Made by a program: the position numbers and the translations under genes. Source: Bacillota bacterium (lineage in GTDB: Bacteria > Bacillota > Clostridia > Christensenellales > SZUA-584). Taken from it: a stretch of 64,000 nucleotides of DNA. The DNA lies in assembly GCA_023461435.1 (NCBI GenBank), contig JAEYLC010000034.1:240194-304193 (forward strand), given 5' to 3'. The notes under the pieces were generated by a model, which was given only the letters and a program-made list of their open reading frames with translations, had not been told where the DNA came from and did no database searches. This document shows positions 1-8,055 of the stretch, piece by piece (position 1 is the first letter of the stretch; each line of letters begins with the position of its first letter).

Positions 1-585
1 AAGGACAAACGGCGGTTCCACACGATGGGGCTGCATAAACCCATCGCCTGCTTAAACCGCATGATAGCGCCGCACCTGACCATTGCGGACGGCACCTGCA
101 TCGACCCCGGCTTCGAGGAGGGCGGCAGCCCGGTGTGTCTCAATACCATCATCGCGGGCGCCGACAGCGTGCTGATCGACGCGTACGCGGCGGGGCTGAT
201 CGGCCGCAAAGCGTCCGACATCGGCTATATCGGCATCGCCGAAAAGATCGGCGTCGGCAGCGCGGACCTTGAGCACGCGCAAATCGTACATCTCGGCAAG
301 GGCGGCGCGCAGGCGGCGGACGGACGGCATGACGCGCTTGAACGCGCCAAAGCGCATATCGAGGCCGCGGACGCATGCAGCGCGTGTTACGCGAATCTTC
401 TAAGCGCTCTGATGCGTTTGGATATGCTCGAAGACGATCTGCAGGTTTGCGTCGGTCAGGGGTATAAGGGTAAAAAGGGCAGGGTCGGCAGCGGCAGCTG
501 CACCGCCGGTTTTGATAGATGTATAAAAGGGTGTCCGCCGCGCGCGGATCAGATATATGAAGCTTTAATCAAGTTAAGGAGATAA
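1..585 (+). CDS. DUF362 domain protein, C-terminal part (cut by left edge)
   Basis: The reading frame is open from base 1, so the gene begins outside the window; the first in-frame ATG (25) is probably internal, because the residues before it (KDKRRFHT) read naturally into the following GLHKPIA. The visible 194 residues resemble the C-terminal half of DUF362 proteins: a 'hKPIAcLN' segment, an 'IADGT' stretch, then an alpha/beta region (GADSVLIDAYAAGLIG). DUF362 proteins are often fused to ferredoxin domains, but no Fe-S motif lies in the visible part and the specific role is unknown. It ends two bases before the phosphoglycerate mutase, whose ribosome binding site (AAGGAGA, 575-581) lies inside this gene, so the two are probably co-transcribed. 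Confidence 0.7.
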   Translation, partial: KDKRRFHTMGLHKPIACLNRMIAPHLTIADGTCIDPGFEEGGSPVCLNTIIAGADSVLIDAYAAGLIGRKASDIGYIGIAEKIGVGSADLEHAQIVHLGKGGAQAADGRHDALERAKAHIEAADACSACYANLLSALMRLDMLEDDLQVCVGQGYKGKKGRVGSGSCTAGFDRCIKGCPPRADQIYEALIKLRR

Positions 586-587
586 TA

Positions 588-1745
588 ATGAAACAATTCA
601 CCATTGTGCTGGACGGAATTGCGGACAGACCGCAAAACAAGCTGAACGGAAAAACGCCCATGGAGGCGGCAAATACGCCGGGACTCGACGCGCTTTTTGC
701 GCAGTCGAAGCCGGGCACGGTGCGCACGATCCCCGAGGGACAGGAGGTCGGCAGTGCCGTCGCAAACATGAATCTGCTCGGGTACGATCCCGTGAAATGC
801 TACAGAGGCCGCGCGGTCATTGAGGCGGCGGGCGCCGGGCTGCCCGTGAAGCAAGGGGCGCTTTATGTGCGCTGCAACCTTGTGACGCTCGAGGGTGACG
901 ATTTTGAAAACAGCACCATGCAAAGCTACAGCGCGCACGATATCGAGACGCACCTGTCGCGCCCGCTCGTGGAGCGGCTCAACAAAGAGGTGTTCCATGC
1001 GCCGTGTGAGCTGATCAACACGGATACGTTCCGCAACATACTCGTGGTGGACGGTGCCGGAGAGATTGCGCCGAAGCTCGATTTCATTCCCGCGCATGAA
1101 ATCATTGGCGGCAGGGTTGGGGATTACCTGAAGGGCGCTCCCGAGATGCAGCCGTATTTTGAGATGATGAAAAAAGCGTATGAAGTGCTCAGGGAAGACA
1201 ATAATACAAAGGCGAACGCGATTTGGTTCTGGGGCGCGTCGTACGCGCCCGAGTTTGATGCGCCGCCTGCGGGACGGCGCGTGGTGCTCGCCGAGACGAC
1301 GCTGATGCGCGGTATATCGGCCCTTTCGGGCACAGACTGCATCACCACGCCCGAGGACGGCGGCTTTGTGACCTTCCTGAAGGATAAGACGCGTTTGGCG
1401 CTTAAAGCGCTTGAGGACTACGATTACGCTTACATTCACATACAAAAGCTCGACGACCTCTCGCACGAGCTGCAGACGGTGGAGAAGATGCACGCGATCG
1501 AACAGATCGACGAGCATTTCATTCGCCCGTTCTTCGCGCAGGTTAGAGAGCCGTACAGCGCGTTCGTCGTGTCCGATCACTATACGTTTTCGGACAGCGG
1601 CGGGCACGGCGGAGACCCCGCGCCGTTTATGCTGCTGGGGCATGGCTCCGGCCGTAAGAGCGGCCGCTATACCGAGCAGTGCTGCCGCGACGCGAAATTC
1701 AGCGTGACCGCGCCCGAACTCGTCGCGCTGCAGAGAGAAGAATAG
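588..1745 (+). CDS. apgM: Cofactor-independent phosphoglycerate mutase, archaeal (ApgM) type
   Basis: 385 residues of the alkaline-phosphatase superfamily. This family interconverts 3- and 2-phosphoglycerate in glycolysis through a phosphoserine and two metal ions, in the cytoplasm. Visible hallmarks are the N-terminal metal aspartate (D9 in IVLDG), the nucleophile region GSAVANMNLLGYD (S56, N62, D67), and the C-terminal metal cluster SDHYTFSDSGGHGGDP (about residues 329-344). Length fits ApgM (about 400) and not the 510-residue GpmI type. Start ATG 588 has AAGGAGA seven bases upstream. An iron alcohol dehydrogenase follows after two bases. Some clostridial homologues may act on other phosphorylated substrates, so the exact substrate is inferred. 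Confidence 0.85.
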   Translation: MKQFTIVLDGIADRPQNKLNGKTPMEAANTPGLDALFAQSKPGTVRTIPEGQEVGSAVANMNLLGYDPVKCYRGRAVIEAAGAGLPVKQGALYVRCNLVTLEGDDFENSTMQSYSAHDIETHLSRPLVERLNKEVFHAPCELINTDTFRNILVVDGAGEIAPKLDFIPAHEIIGGRVGDYLKGAPEMQPYFEMMKKAYEVLREDNNTKANAIWFWGASYAPEFDAPPAGRRVVLAETTLMRGISALSGTDCITTPEDGGFVTFLKDKTRLALKALEDYDYAYIHIQKLDDLSHELQTVEKMHAIEQIDEHFIRPFFAQVREPYSAFVVSDHYTFSDSGGHGGDPAPFMLLGHGSGRKSGRYTEQCCRDAKFSVTAPELVALQREE

Positions 1746-1747
1746 TT

Positions 1748-2902
1748 ATGGGCTTTGAGTTCTATACCGCGCCGCGCATCGTGTTTGAAAGCGGGGCTGT
1801 GAAAAAGCTGCCGCAAATCTGTGCGGCATACGGAAAGAGTTTTCTGATTGTAACGGGCGGCAGCTCGATTAGACGCGCGGGCGTGCTCGATGAACTGATT
1901 GAGGGTATGCACAGCGTCGGCCTTAACTGCACCGTTTACGACGGCGTGACGGGCGAGCCGACGCCCGAGACGGTGGACGCCGCCGCGCGGCATGGCATCG
2001 TCAAAGGCGTGGATGCCATGCTCGGCATCGGCGGCGGCAGTGCGATGGATACGGCTAAAGCCGCCGCGGGCGTGATCCCGAACGGCGGCAGCGTGCGCCG
2101 GTTTCTTGAGGGCGTAGGCGACGGCGCGAAAATGGCAGCCGATCCGCTCCCGTTCATCGCCGTGCCGACCACAGCGGGCACGGGCACCGAGGTCACGAAA
2201 AACGCGGTGATCATGTCGGCCAAAGAAAAATTCAAGGTGAGCATGCGTGATGAAAGGCTGCTCGCGCGCGTGGCGCTCGTGGATCCGGCGCTGACGGTCC
2301 ATGTGCCGCCGCAAGTCACGGCGGCGTCCGGCATGGACGCGGTCTGCCAGCTTATCGAAAGCTTCACCACGCGCAATGCGAACGATTTTTGCGACGCGAT
2401 GGCGCTCTATCATACGCCGCGCGCGATGGCCGCGCTGCGGCACGCGTATACGGACGGCAGTGATCTCGAAGCGCGAGAAACGATGTCCCTCGCGGCGCTG
2501 GTTAGCGGCATGTGTCTCGCGAACGCGGGGCTCGGTGCGGCGCACGGCATCGGCGCGGGGCTTGGCGCGGTGCTCGGCGTCACGCACGGCGTGGCGTGCG
2601 GCATGCTGCTGCCGCATGTGATCCGGTATAATCTCGCCCGCGGCGTCACAAAATATGCGGCGCTGGCGCCCGCAATATGCGGCGGGCATTTTGGCGGCGA
2701 GAATGATGCGGCGCTGGCTGTTGCGGACGCGGTGGCGGCGCTTTGCGCCGATGTGGGGCTGCCCGCTCGCCTCAGTGAACTCGGCGTCACGGAGGATAAC
2801 GCGGATGAGCTTGCCGCCGCTTCGATGGGGTCGTCGATGAGCAAAAATCCCGTGACGGTCACAAAAGAAGACTGCGCGAAATTCATACGTTCACTCATAT
2901 AG
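1748..2902 (+). CDS. Iron-containing alcohol dehydrogenase
   Basis: 384-residue group III (iron-dependent) NAD(P)H alcohol dehydrogenase, cytoplasmic. Visible are the N-terminal Rossmann-like nucleotide-binding half with GIGGGSAMDTAK (about residues 95-106), the PTTAGTGTEVTKNAVI segment typical of the family, and the metal-binding half with HGIGAGLGAVLGVTHG. Length is standard (380-390). I chose ATG 1748 (MGFEFYTAPRIVF) because the longer frame from 1679 would overlap the mutase gene by about 65 bases and adds residues foreign to the family. The two-base gap to the mutase suggests one operon. The alcohol or aldehyde substrate cannot be read from the sequence. Confidence 0.9.
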   Translation: MGFEFYTAPRIVFESGAVKKLPQICAAYGKSFLIVTGGSSIRRAGVLDELIEGMHSVGLNCTVYDGVTGEPTPETVDAAARHGIVKGVDAMLGIGGGSAMDTAKAAAGVIPNGGSVRRFLEGVGDGAKMAADPLPFIAVPTTAGTGTEVTKNAVIMSAKEKFKVSMRDERLLARVALVDPALTVHVPPQVTAASGMDAVCQLIESFTTRNANDFCDAMALYHTPRAMAALRHAYTDGSDLEARETMSLAALVSGMCLANAGLGAAHGIGAGLGAVLGVTHGVACGMLLPHVIRYNLARGVTKYAALAPAICGGHFGGENDAALAVADAVAALCADVGLPARLSELGVTEDNADELAAASMGSSMSKNPVTVTKEDCAKFIRSLI

Positions 2903-2929
2903 GCATAAGCATACCTTGAGGTGATGAAT

Positions 2930-3412
2930 GTGGAGATGCAGACGGTTCACACCCTGAGGTACGCGGAAACCGTCGAGATGCTGAGCGCAAGATACCGTGT
3001 GCCGGTATGTATGATCATGCGTGCGAACGGCATCAAAACCGTGAGGGATTTCGAACGGTGCTGCCGCGTCAACATCCCACGGCAGTGCTACTGCAACCGG
3101 TGCGAGAACGATGCGGACATCAAAACAGTCACGGCGGAGCCGGGAGACACGCTTTACAGTATCGCGCGGCGCCACGGCGTCACCATGAACATTCTCATGA
3201 AGCTCAACGGCTTTGAGAGCCCCGACTGTATACGCGAAGGGGACCCGATCCGAGTGCCTGTGATGACGGGAGAGGTTTATTCGGTACGTGAAGGCGAGAC
3301 GATAGAGGATATTGCGCGGAGCCGCGGCATCACGGCCAGCCGCATCCGCGAGAGAAACCGCCTGTCGCCCGATGAACCGGTATTTCCCGGAATGCAGCTC
3401 GTGCTTGATTAA
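2930..3412 (+). CDS. LysM-repeat protein without signal peptide
   Basis: About 160 residues made almost entirely of LysM modules (peptidoglycan/chitin-binding folds): a degenerate first module (about residues 1-43, with VEMLSARYRVPVCMIMRAN), a canonical second (EPGDTLYSIARRHGVTMNILMKLNG) and a third (REGETIEDIARSRGITASRIRERN). A cysteine-rich linker (CYCNRCEN) separates modules one and two. There is no signal peptide or membrane segment; signal-less LysM proteins in spore formers (SafA, SpoVID type) often act on the forespore surface, so a spore-envelope role is possible but only inferred. The ribosome binding site GAGGTG (2918-2923) favours GTG 2930 (spacing 6); ATG 2924 abuts it and ATG 2936 is an alternative. 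Confidence 0.75.
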   Translation: MEMQTVHTLRYAETVEMLSARYRVPVCMIMRANGIKTVRDFERCCRVNIPRQCYCNRCENDADIKTVTAEPGDTLYSIARRHGVTMNILMKLNGFESPDCIREGDPIRVPVMTGEVYSVREGETIEDIARSRGITASRIRERNRLSPDEPVFPGMQLVLD

Positions 3413-3483
3413 ACCGCGGGAAAGCGGGTATCTATCAGTAAAGCTTATTGGTCCGGTAAGGAAAAACTCTGGCGGAGGAAGAA

Positions 3484-4104
3484 ATGGATAGTCAGCTGAT
3501 TTCAATTCTTGTGCTCATCGCAGATCTGGCGCTCGGCGTCCTGTTCTGCTTTTTCGGCAACCGGTGGCTCAAAGTGATTCTGGCCATTTACGGTTTCGCG
3601 GCGGGGTTCCTGCTCGCGAACACGCTGCTCCCCATGTTCACGACGTTTGGCGATACGACGCTGCTGCTGGCAAGCCTGGCCGCGGGTGTCGTAGGTGCGA
3701 TGCTTTTCATATTTCTGCTGTATGTCGGTGTTTTCTGCATCGGGTTTGGCGGCGGCGTGCTGCTCTGCATGCTGATTTTGGAAGTGCTAAAGCTCAATAT
3801 ATTGAGCTGGTATGTGTATATACCCGCGCTGCTACTGTGCTGTCTTTTGGGTGCGCTGACGCTCAACCACAGACGCCTGTTCATCGCGATATTTACGTCG
3901 TTCATCGGCGCATCGGCGCTGGCCCAGTTTGCCGATCAGATCATCGGCGGAATCCGGGCGCAGGCGCTGGTGCTGTATGATCCGCAGGCCACCTACAGTG
4001 CTTATTCTTCAACGGTTTATCTGGTGGCGCTCGGGGTGATGTTTATCGCCGGGCTGGCCGTTCAGCTGTCCGGCAACAACGCGAATGGGGGGAGAGGGAG
4101 ATGA
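3484..4104 (+). CDS. Multi-pass membrane protein, DUF4203-like
   Basis: 206 residues with six to seven hydrophobic helices rich in glycine and small residues (for example LASLAAGVVGAMLFIFLLYVG and FCIGFGGGVLLCMLILEVL). The pattern of paired helices with Gly-rich turns resembles DUF4203/TMEM198-type proteins, whose function in bacteria is unknown. A strong ribosome binding site (GGAGGAAGAA) precedes ATG 3484. It overlaps the next gene by four bases (ATGA), and that gene encodes a second protein of the same style, so the two are probably translationally coupled and may form a heteromeric membrane complex. The 71-base gap to the LysM gene contains no clear terminator. Confidence 0.65.
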   Translation: MDSQLISILVLIADLALGVLFCFFGNRWLKVILAIYGFAAGFLLANTLLPMFTTFGDTTLLLASLAAGVVGAMLFIFLLYVGVFCIGFGGGVLLCMLILEVLKLNILSWYVYIPALLLCCLLGALTLNHRRLFIAIFTSFIGASALAQFADQIIGGIRAQALVLYDPQATYSAYSSTVYLVALGVMFIAGLAVQLSGNNANGGRGR

Positions 4105-4790
4105 GTCTGTCTGCTGTGATATTGGTTTGCGGCTGTGCGATGGTGGTTATCGGGCTGCTGCATGTTTTTTTTGGGTACAAGCTCGCGCGGTTTTTGCTGC
4201 CTGTCAGCGGAACGGTGCTGGCCGAAGGCTTGATATATATTCTCGCATACGACAGCTTGAATCTCGATGCTGTGAGCACCTGGCTTTTCTTCGCGGGCAG
4301 CAGCATTGCGGTTTATCTGATACTGTTTTTCTTCAAACGCTTCGCGGGCTTTTTCTTAGGGCTAGTCGCGGGAGGTATGCTCTCAGTGCTGCTCGTTTAT
4401 GTGCTGGGACTGCATTCCATGCCGCTTGTTTACCCCGTCTGCCTCACAATCAGTGTGATGGCGGGGCTTTTCACACTGGTTTACGAGCGCAATATGGTGG
4501 TGGCTTCCACGGCCATCGCGGGCGCGTGCGGCGCGGCTTACTGCGGGCTTTTCCTTTTTTTAAACGGCGTTGATCCGGCCGGGCTTGTGATATACAACAA
4601 CCTGCTCGTGCCTTTTGAAGTGTTCTTAAGAAGCAACGCGTATCTGATCGGCGGTGTGGCGCTTGTGCTGATCGCTCTTGGAATGTCGGCGCAGTTCTTT
4701 TGGACGGCGGGGAATCAGCTGCTCTCGGAGAGCCCGTCGGCGAGAAAGCAGAGGAGCGTTAAACGCAACGAATTTGCGGACAGCATCTAA
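4101..4790 (+). CDS. Multi-pass membrane protein, partner of the preceding DUF4203-like gene
   Basis: 229 residues with about seven hydrophobic segments followed by a short basic cytoplasmic tail (SARKQRSVKRNEF). The overall organisation parallels the upstream gene (about 200 residues, Gly-rich helices such as GFFLGLVAGGMLSVLLVYVLG), so the pair may be diverged paralogues. The ATG at 4101 overlaps the upstream stop (ATGA), a sign of translational coupling. No catalytic or transport motif is recognisable and I assign no function. Confidence 0.65.
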   Translation: MSLSAVILVCGCAMVVIGLLHVFFGYKLARFLLPVSGTVLAEGLIYILAYDSLNLDAVSTWLFFAGSSIAVYLILFFFKRFAGFFLGLVAGGMLSVLLVYVLGLHSMPLVYPVCLTISVMAGLFTLVYERNMVVASTAIAGACGAAYCGLFLFLNGVDPAGLVIYNNLLVPFEVFLRSNAYLIGGVALVLIALGMSAQFFWTAGNQLLSESPSARKQRSVKRNEFADSI

Positions 4791-4842
4791 AAATTGGCGT
4801 ATTGGAAATAATGCGCTCAACGTGATGAAAAATCACGCCCCT

Positions 4843-5027
4843 GTCATGCTGAACGGAACGTGAGTGAAGGTGAAGCATCCCATGGCAAAGCGCTTTAAAC
4901 ATGGGATGCCAATCCACGCAGTAGTTACGTCGCTCGTCTCAATCTGAATAATCTTGCGCAACTTGCATCACAATAACGCAGATATCGTAGTTGTCGCTTT
5001 GCTCCTCAAGGATGACCGATATTAGCA
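4843..5027. repeat. Interspersed repeat (TCATGCTGA...GGATGACC family)
   Basis: Non-coding DNA between the membrane-protein pair and the Rrf2 gene. It starts GTCATGCTGAACGGAACG and ends near AAGGATGACC, and carries an internal 25-base segment (4883-4907, TGGCAAAGCGC...CATGGGAT) that recurs exactly at 48724-48748. The ends are roughly inverted (GGTCATnCTGA and its complement), as in small non-autonomous repeats common in Clostridia. No open frame in it has a ribosome binding site. Confidence 0.7.
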
Positions 5028-5170
5028 ACTTTTCATCGTCAAGATATTTTTATCAAGCTGAACGCATCGGAAACGGTGCGCTTTTTGATCTCCGTTTTCA
5101 TGTCCGCATTCTGCACTGGCGGCGTATGTTTGAGTTTATCCGGAGAATGATAAAACGGCGGGCTGATATA

Positions 5171-5224
5171 TTGACAAACGCTTTGCGTTGTCATATCATA
5201 AATCCGACCAAAAAACTCAGATTT
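5171..5224 (+). promoter_or_regulatory. Promoter and Rrf2/IscR-type operator for the iron-sulfur cassette
   Basis: A near-perfect sigma-A promoter: TTGACA (5171-5176), 17-base spacer, TATCAT (5194-5199). Immediately downstream, 5200-5224 is a 25-base imperfect palindrome with arms AAATCCGA and TCAGATTT around a 9-base A-rich centre. It fits the layout of IscR type-2 sites (YYGAC on one side, GTC/CTC with RR on the other, 25 bases). Its position at the expected transcription start suggests autorepression by the regulator encoded at 5238. Confidence 0.75.
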
Positions 5225-5237
5225 TTGGAGGCGACGC

Positions 5238-5687
5238 GTGATCATATCCACCAAGGGCCGATACGGTCTGCGCGCGATGTTTGAACTGGCCAAAGCATGG
5301 GAACAGGGACATTTGAGCATCCGCCAGATTGCGGCGCAGCAAGCCTTGAGCGAACAGTATCTTGAACAGATATTTCCGCTGCTCAAAAGCGCGGGGCTCG
5401 TGAAGAGCACACGCGGCGCGGGTGGCGGTTACGTGCTCGCGAGGGAGCCGAAGGACATATCCGTGGGCAGCGTGCTCACGGCGCTCGAGGGAAAGCTGGC
5501 TCCGGCGGACTGCGTATGCGGCGATGCGGACTGTGAAAACGCGCACGCGTGCACGGCGCACGCCATTTGGCGGCGCATTTACGACGGCATCAGCGACGTC
5601 GTGGAAGGCATTTCGCTGCAGGACATGCTCGACGACGATAAAAGGCTGGCGGGTGAAAACCCGGGGCTAAATAAAATAAGGTGTTAA
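5238..5687 (+). CDS. Rrf2-family transcriptional regulator, IscR-like
   Basis: 149 residues. The N-terminal winged helix has the Rrf2 signature (STKGRYGLRAMFELA, LSEQYLEQIFPLLKSAGLVKSTRGAGGGY). The C-terminal region holds C92, C94, C99, C105 and H108; C92/C99/C105 plus H108 closely mimic the three cysteines and histidine that hold the [2Fe-2S] cluster of E. coli IscR. The family represses Fe-S assembly genes when the cluster is loaded. Start GTG 5238 follows GGAGG at 5227-5231. The gene heads a NifS-NifU cassette and a matching palindromic operator lies just upstream, so autoregulation and control of the cassette are likely. The cluster itself is inferred, not shown. Confidence 0.9.
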   Translation: MIISTKGRYGLRAMFELAKAWEQGHLSIRQIAAQQALSEQYLEQIFPLLKSAGLVKSTRGAGGGYVLAREPKDISVGSVLTALEGKLAPADCVCGDADCENAHACTAHAIWRRIYDGISDVVEGISLQDMLDDDKRLAGENPGLNKIRC

Positions 5688-5689
5688 AA

Positions 5690-6862
5690 ATGGGAATTTA
5701 TCTGGATCATGCCGCGACCACCTACACGGACAAGCGTGTGCTGGACGAAATGCGGCCGTATTTTGAAGAGATATTCGGCAACGCATCGAGCCAGCACGTT
5801 TTCGGGCGCGAGGCGCAAAAGGCCGTGATGAAGGCGCGGCAGCAGACTGCGGCGCTGATCGGCTGCCTGACAGAGGAAATCTATTTCACGTCGGGCGGAA
5901 CGGAAAGCGACAACTGGGCGCTCAAGGGCATCGCGGAGATCGCGGGCAAGGGGCATATCATCACGACGTCCGTTGAGCATCACGCGGTGCTCGATACGTG
6001 TGATTATTTAAAATCACGCGGGTTTGATATTACGAATCTGCCTGTCGATCATTTGGGGCGTGTCAGCCCGGAATCGGTGGCGCAGGCGATACGGCCGGAT
6101 ACCATACTGATCAGCATCATGTTTGCGAACAACGAAACGGGCGTGATCATGCCGGTCGCCGAAATCGGAAAGATCGCGCGCGAGCATGACATATTGTTTC
6201 ATACCGACGCGGTGCAGGCTGTCGGCCATGTGCCGGTCGATGTGAAAGCGATGGATATCGACCTGCTGTCGATGAGCGCGCACAAGTTTTACGGCCCGAA
6301 GGGCGTCGGCGCGCTGTATATCCGCCAGGGCATCAATATCGGCCGCTTTATGCACGGCGGCGCACATGAAAAGGGCCTGCGCGCAAGCACCTACAACACA
6401 CCGGGAATTGTGGGCCTTGGCGCCGCGGCGCAGCTCGCGGCGGAAACGATGGACCAAAACATGCGGCATGAGAGCATGCTGTCGCGCCGCCTTGCGGAAG
6501 GGCTGCAAAGGCTTCCCGAGACGAAAATCAACGGCGGTGATGCGGCGCGTCTGCCGGGGCACGTGAACGTGACCTTCGGCGGCATCGAGGCCGAGGCGCT
6601 TTTCACATATCTTGACCTTGAGGACATTGGGGTGTCCACCGGCTCCGCGTGTTCATCGGGGGCGTTCAAGCCATCGTATGTACTGCGTGCGATGGGCCTT
6701 TCTATCGAAGATGCGCGCGGGTCGCTGCGCATGAGCATCGGCAGGGATAACAATGTCGAACAAATCGATACGGTCATAGAAAAAACAAAGGCCGCGGTAG
6801 AAAGGCTGCAAAAGCTCTCGCCGCTGTTCGCACAGAGTGAGGGAGGGAAAACGCATGTATAA
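5690..6862 (+). CDS. nifS: Cysteine desulfurase (NifS/IscS family)
   Basis: 390-residue PLP enzyme that removes sulfur from L-cysteine and passes it as a persulfide to Fe-S scaffolds. Visible are the N-terminal IYLDHAATT motif, TSGGTESDNWAL, the PLP lysine in SMSAHKFYGPKG (K199) and the persulfide loop STGSACSSGAF (C321). The short loop insertion and the SSGAF context match group I (NifS/IscS) enzymes. ATG 5690 was preferred over GTG 5681 because AAGGTG at 5678-5683 is correctly spaced from it and the protein then begins like its family. It starts two bases after the regulator stop and overlaps nifU by eight bases, so the three genes form one operon. Confidence 0.95.
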   Translation: MGIYLDHAATTYTDKRVLDEMRPYFEEIFGNASSQHVFGREAQKAVMKARQQTAALIGCLTEEIYFTSGGTESDNWALKGIAEIAGKGHIITTSVEHHAVLDTCDYLKSRGFDITNLPVDHLGRVSPESVAQAIRPDTILISIMFANNETGVIMPVAEIGKIAREHDILFHTDAVQAVGHVPVDVKAMDIDLLSMSAHKFYGPKGVGALYIRQGINIGRFMHGGAHEKGLRASTYNTPGIVGLGAAAQLAAETMDQNMRHESMLSRRLAEGLQRLPETKINGGDAARLPGHVNVTFGGIEAEALFTYLDLEDIGVSTGSACSSGAFKPSYVLRAMGLSIEDARGSLRMSIGRDNNVEQIDTVIEKTKAAVERLQKLSPLFAQSEGGKTHV

Positions 6863-7229
6863 CGAAAAGGTTCTCGAGCATTTTAAGGATCCGCATAACG
6901 TGGGTGAAATGGACAATCCCGACGGCTATGCCGAGGTGGGCAGCAGCGAGTGCGGCGATACCATGGCGATGTATTTGAGGGTGAAGGACGGGCGCATCGA
7001 GGATATCAAATACAAAACATACGGATGCTGCGCGGCGATTGCGTCGTCGAGCATCGCGACCGATATGGTGAAGGGAAAAACGATCGCCGAAGCCGAGGCG
7101 CTCTCCAAGGCGGACATCGTTAATGAGCTGGGCGGGCTGCCTGAGCAGAAGATTCATTGCTCGCTGATGGTTGAAGACGCGATAAAAGCCGCGATTGCGG
7201 ATTTCAAATCAAAAGATGGGATTTATTAG
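6855..7229 (+). CDS. nifU: Iron-sulfur cluster scaffold, NifU N-terminal/IscU-like
   Basis: 124 residues forming a single IscU-type scaffold domain, without the C-terminal Nfu domain of full nitrogenase NifU. The three cluster ligands are visible as C33 (SSECGD, with D35), C58 (YGCCAA) and C102 (IHCSLM). It accepts sulfur from the desulfurase encoded just upstream and iron to build nascent clusters. ATG 6855 follows a GAGGGAGGG ribosome binding site located inside the end of nifS. No mnmA follows, although iscR-nifS-nifU-mnmA is a common clostridial order. Confidence 0.93.
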   Translation: MYNEKVLEHFKDPHNVGEMDNPDGYAEVGSSECGDTMAMYLRVKDGRIEDIKYKTYGCCAAIASSSIATDMVKGKTIAEAEALSKADIVNELGGLPEQKIHCSLMVEDAIKAAIADFKSKDGIY

Positions 7230-7305
7230 AATATAACGGCTTAAATATCTTTGGCACTTCCTGAGCAAAATACATGTAGCAGAAAGCTTGAAAGGAGTGT
7301 GACAG

Positions 7306-7470
7306 ATGAGAGTCAATGTGCTGATGGGCATGGTTGTGGGCGGCGCGATCGGCGCGGCTGCCACGATGATCGCGATGCCGTATATACAGCCTCAAGTGAA
7401 ACGGATGATTCGTACGGGGCGCAGAGCGATCAACAACCATATGGATAAAATGACGGAACCGGGCAGCTGA
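7306..7470 (+). CDS. Small single-span membrane protein (54 aa)
   Basis: A 54-residue frame starting at ATG 7306 with AAAGGAG at 7291-7297 (spacing 8). It has a Gly/Ala-rich hydrophobic helix (about residues 5-25: VLMGMVVGGAIGAAATMIAMP) followed by a basic amphipathic tail (QVKRMIRTGRRAINNHMDK). The layout resembles small YtxH-like proteins. The strong ribosome binding site and a hairpin 48 bases after the stop support a real gene. Function unknown. Confidence 0.6.
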   Translation: MRVNVLMGMVVGGAIGAAATMIAMPYIQPQVKRMIRTGRRAINNHMDKMTEPGS

Positions 7471-7517
7471 AAGCTTTGCAGGCGCCGCAGCCCGGGAAAT
7501 CGAAGAGGCAACATGTC

Positions 7518-7540
7518 AAAGCCGGCCATCAGCCGGCTTT
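7518..7540. terminator. Terminator-like hairpin after the small membrane gene
   Basis: Perfect 9-base stem AAAGCCGGC / GCCGGCTTT with loop CATCA. Only three T residues follow, so termination may be partial or bidirectional. Confidence 0.5.
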
Positions 7541-7639
7541 GTGATATGAACATGATACCGACGGCGTTTTTATTCTTTACGAATATGTGATGCAACTGTG
7601 ACGATTTTTAAAAGTTTACCAAATGTTTGCGTCATGGGT

Positions 7640-7668
7640 TTGAAAAGCGCCCATATATGGTATATAAT
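7640..7668 (+). promoter_or_regulatory. Sigma-A promoter of the ireB-ruvX cluster
   Basis: TTGAAA (7640-7645), 17-base spacer, consensus TATAAT (7663-7668), ending 27 bases before the ireB start. Confidence 0.75.
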
Positions 7669-7695
7669 AAGCAAAAGCAAGGAGGGTGCAAAGCC

Positions 7696-7974
7696 GTGTC
7701 CAGATTCGACGAGACCATGAAATTCTCTCTATCAAAAGAGCTTGACAATCCGCAAAGAGAAGTGATCTGGCTCGTTTGTGATGCGCTCAAAGACAAAGGG
7801 TACGACCCTGTCAATCAGATCGTGGGATATATCATTTCCGGAGACCCCACATACATCACAAGCTATAAAAACGCGCGCTCTTTGATAAAACGCGTGGAGC
7901 GGGACGAACTGCTTGAAGAATTCGTAAAAGTGTATATCGAAAACATGCAGAAGGCCGATATAACTGAGGAGTAA
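7696..7974 (+). CDS. ireB: IreB family regulatory phosphoprotein (UPF0297)
   Basis: 92 residues matching UPF0297/IreB: MSRFDETMKFSL, then REVIWLVCDALKDKGYDPVNQIVGYIISGDPTYITSYKNAR and a C-terminal KRVERDELLEEFVKVYI. In Enterococcus, IreB is phosphorylated by the PASTA kinase IreK and dampens cephalosporin resistance. GTG 7696 is chosen because GGAGG lies at 7681-7685 and the family starts here; a longer frame would extend upstream through the promoter. Gene order ireB-ruvX-DUF1292 is conserved in Firmicutes, which supports the call. Confidence 0.9.
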   Translation: MSRFDETMKFSLSKELDNPQREVIWLVCDALKDKGYDPVNQIVGYIISGDPTYITSYKNARSLIKRVERDELLEEFVKVYIENMQKADITEE

Positions 7975-8055
7975 TGCGAAGCCGTCATAATCAACATACG
8001 GCAGAGGCTGAAGCTCGCCTTGAGTTTGGCCTTTTTTAATAATAAAGGGGAACGA

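Noticed and set aside
549..1643. 364-codon open frame antisense to the phosphoglycerate mutase
   Set aside because: Shadow frame; the plus-strand protein shows full family motifs.
7230..7305. mnmA expected after nifU
   Set aside because: The next frame is a 54-codon membrane protein; no tRNA thiouridylase sequence is present in the window.
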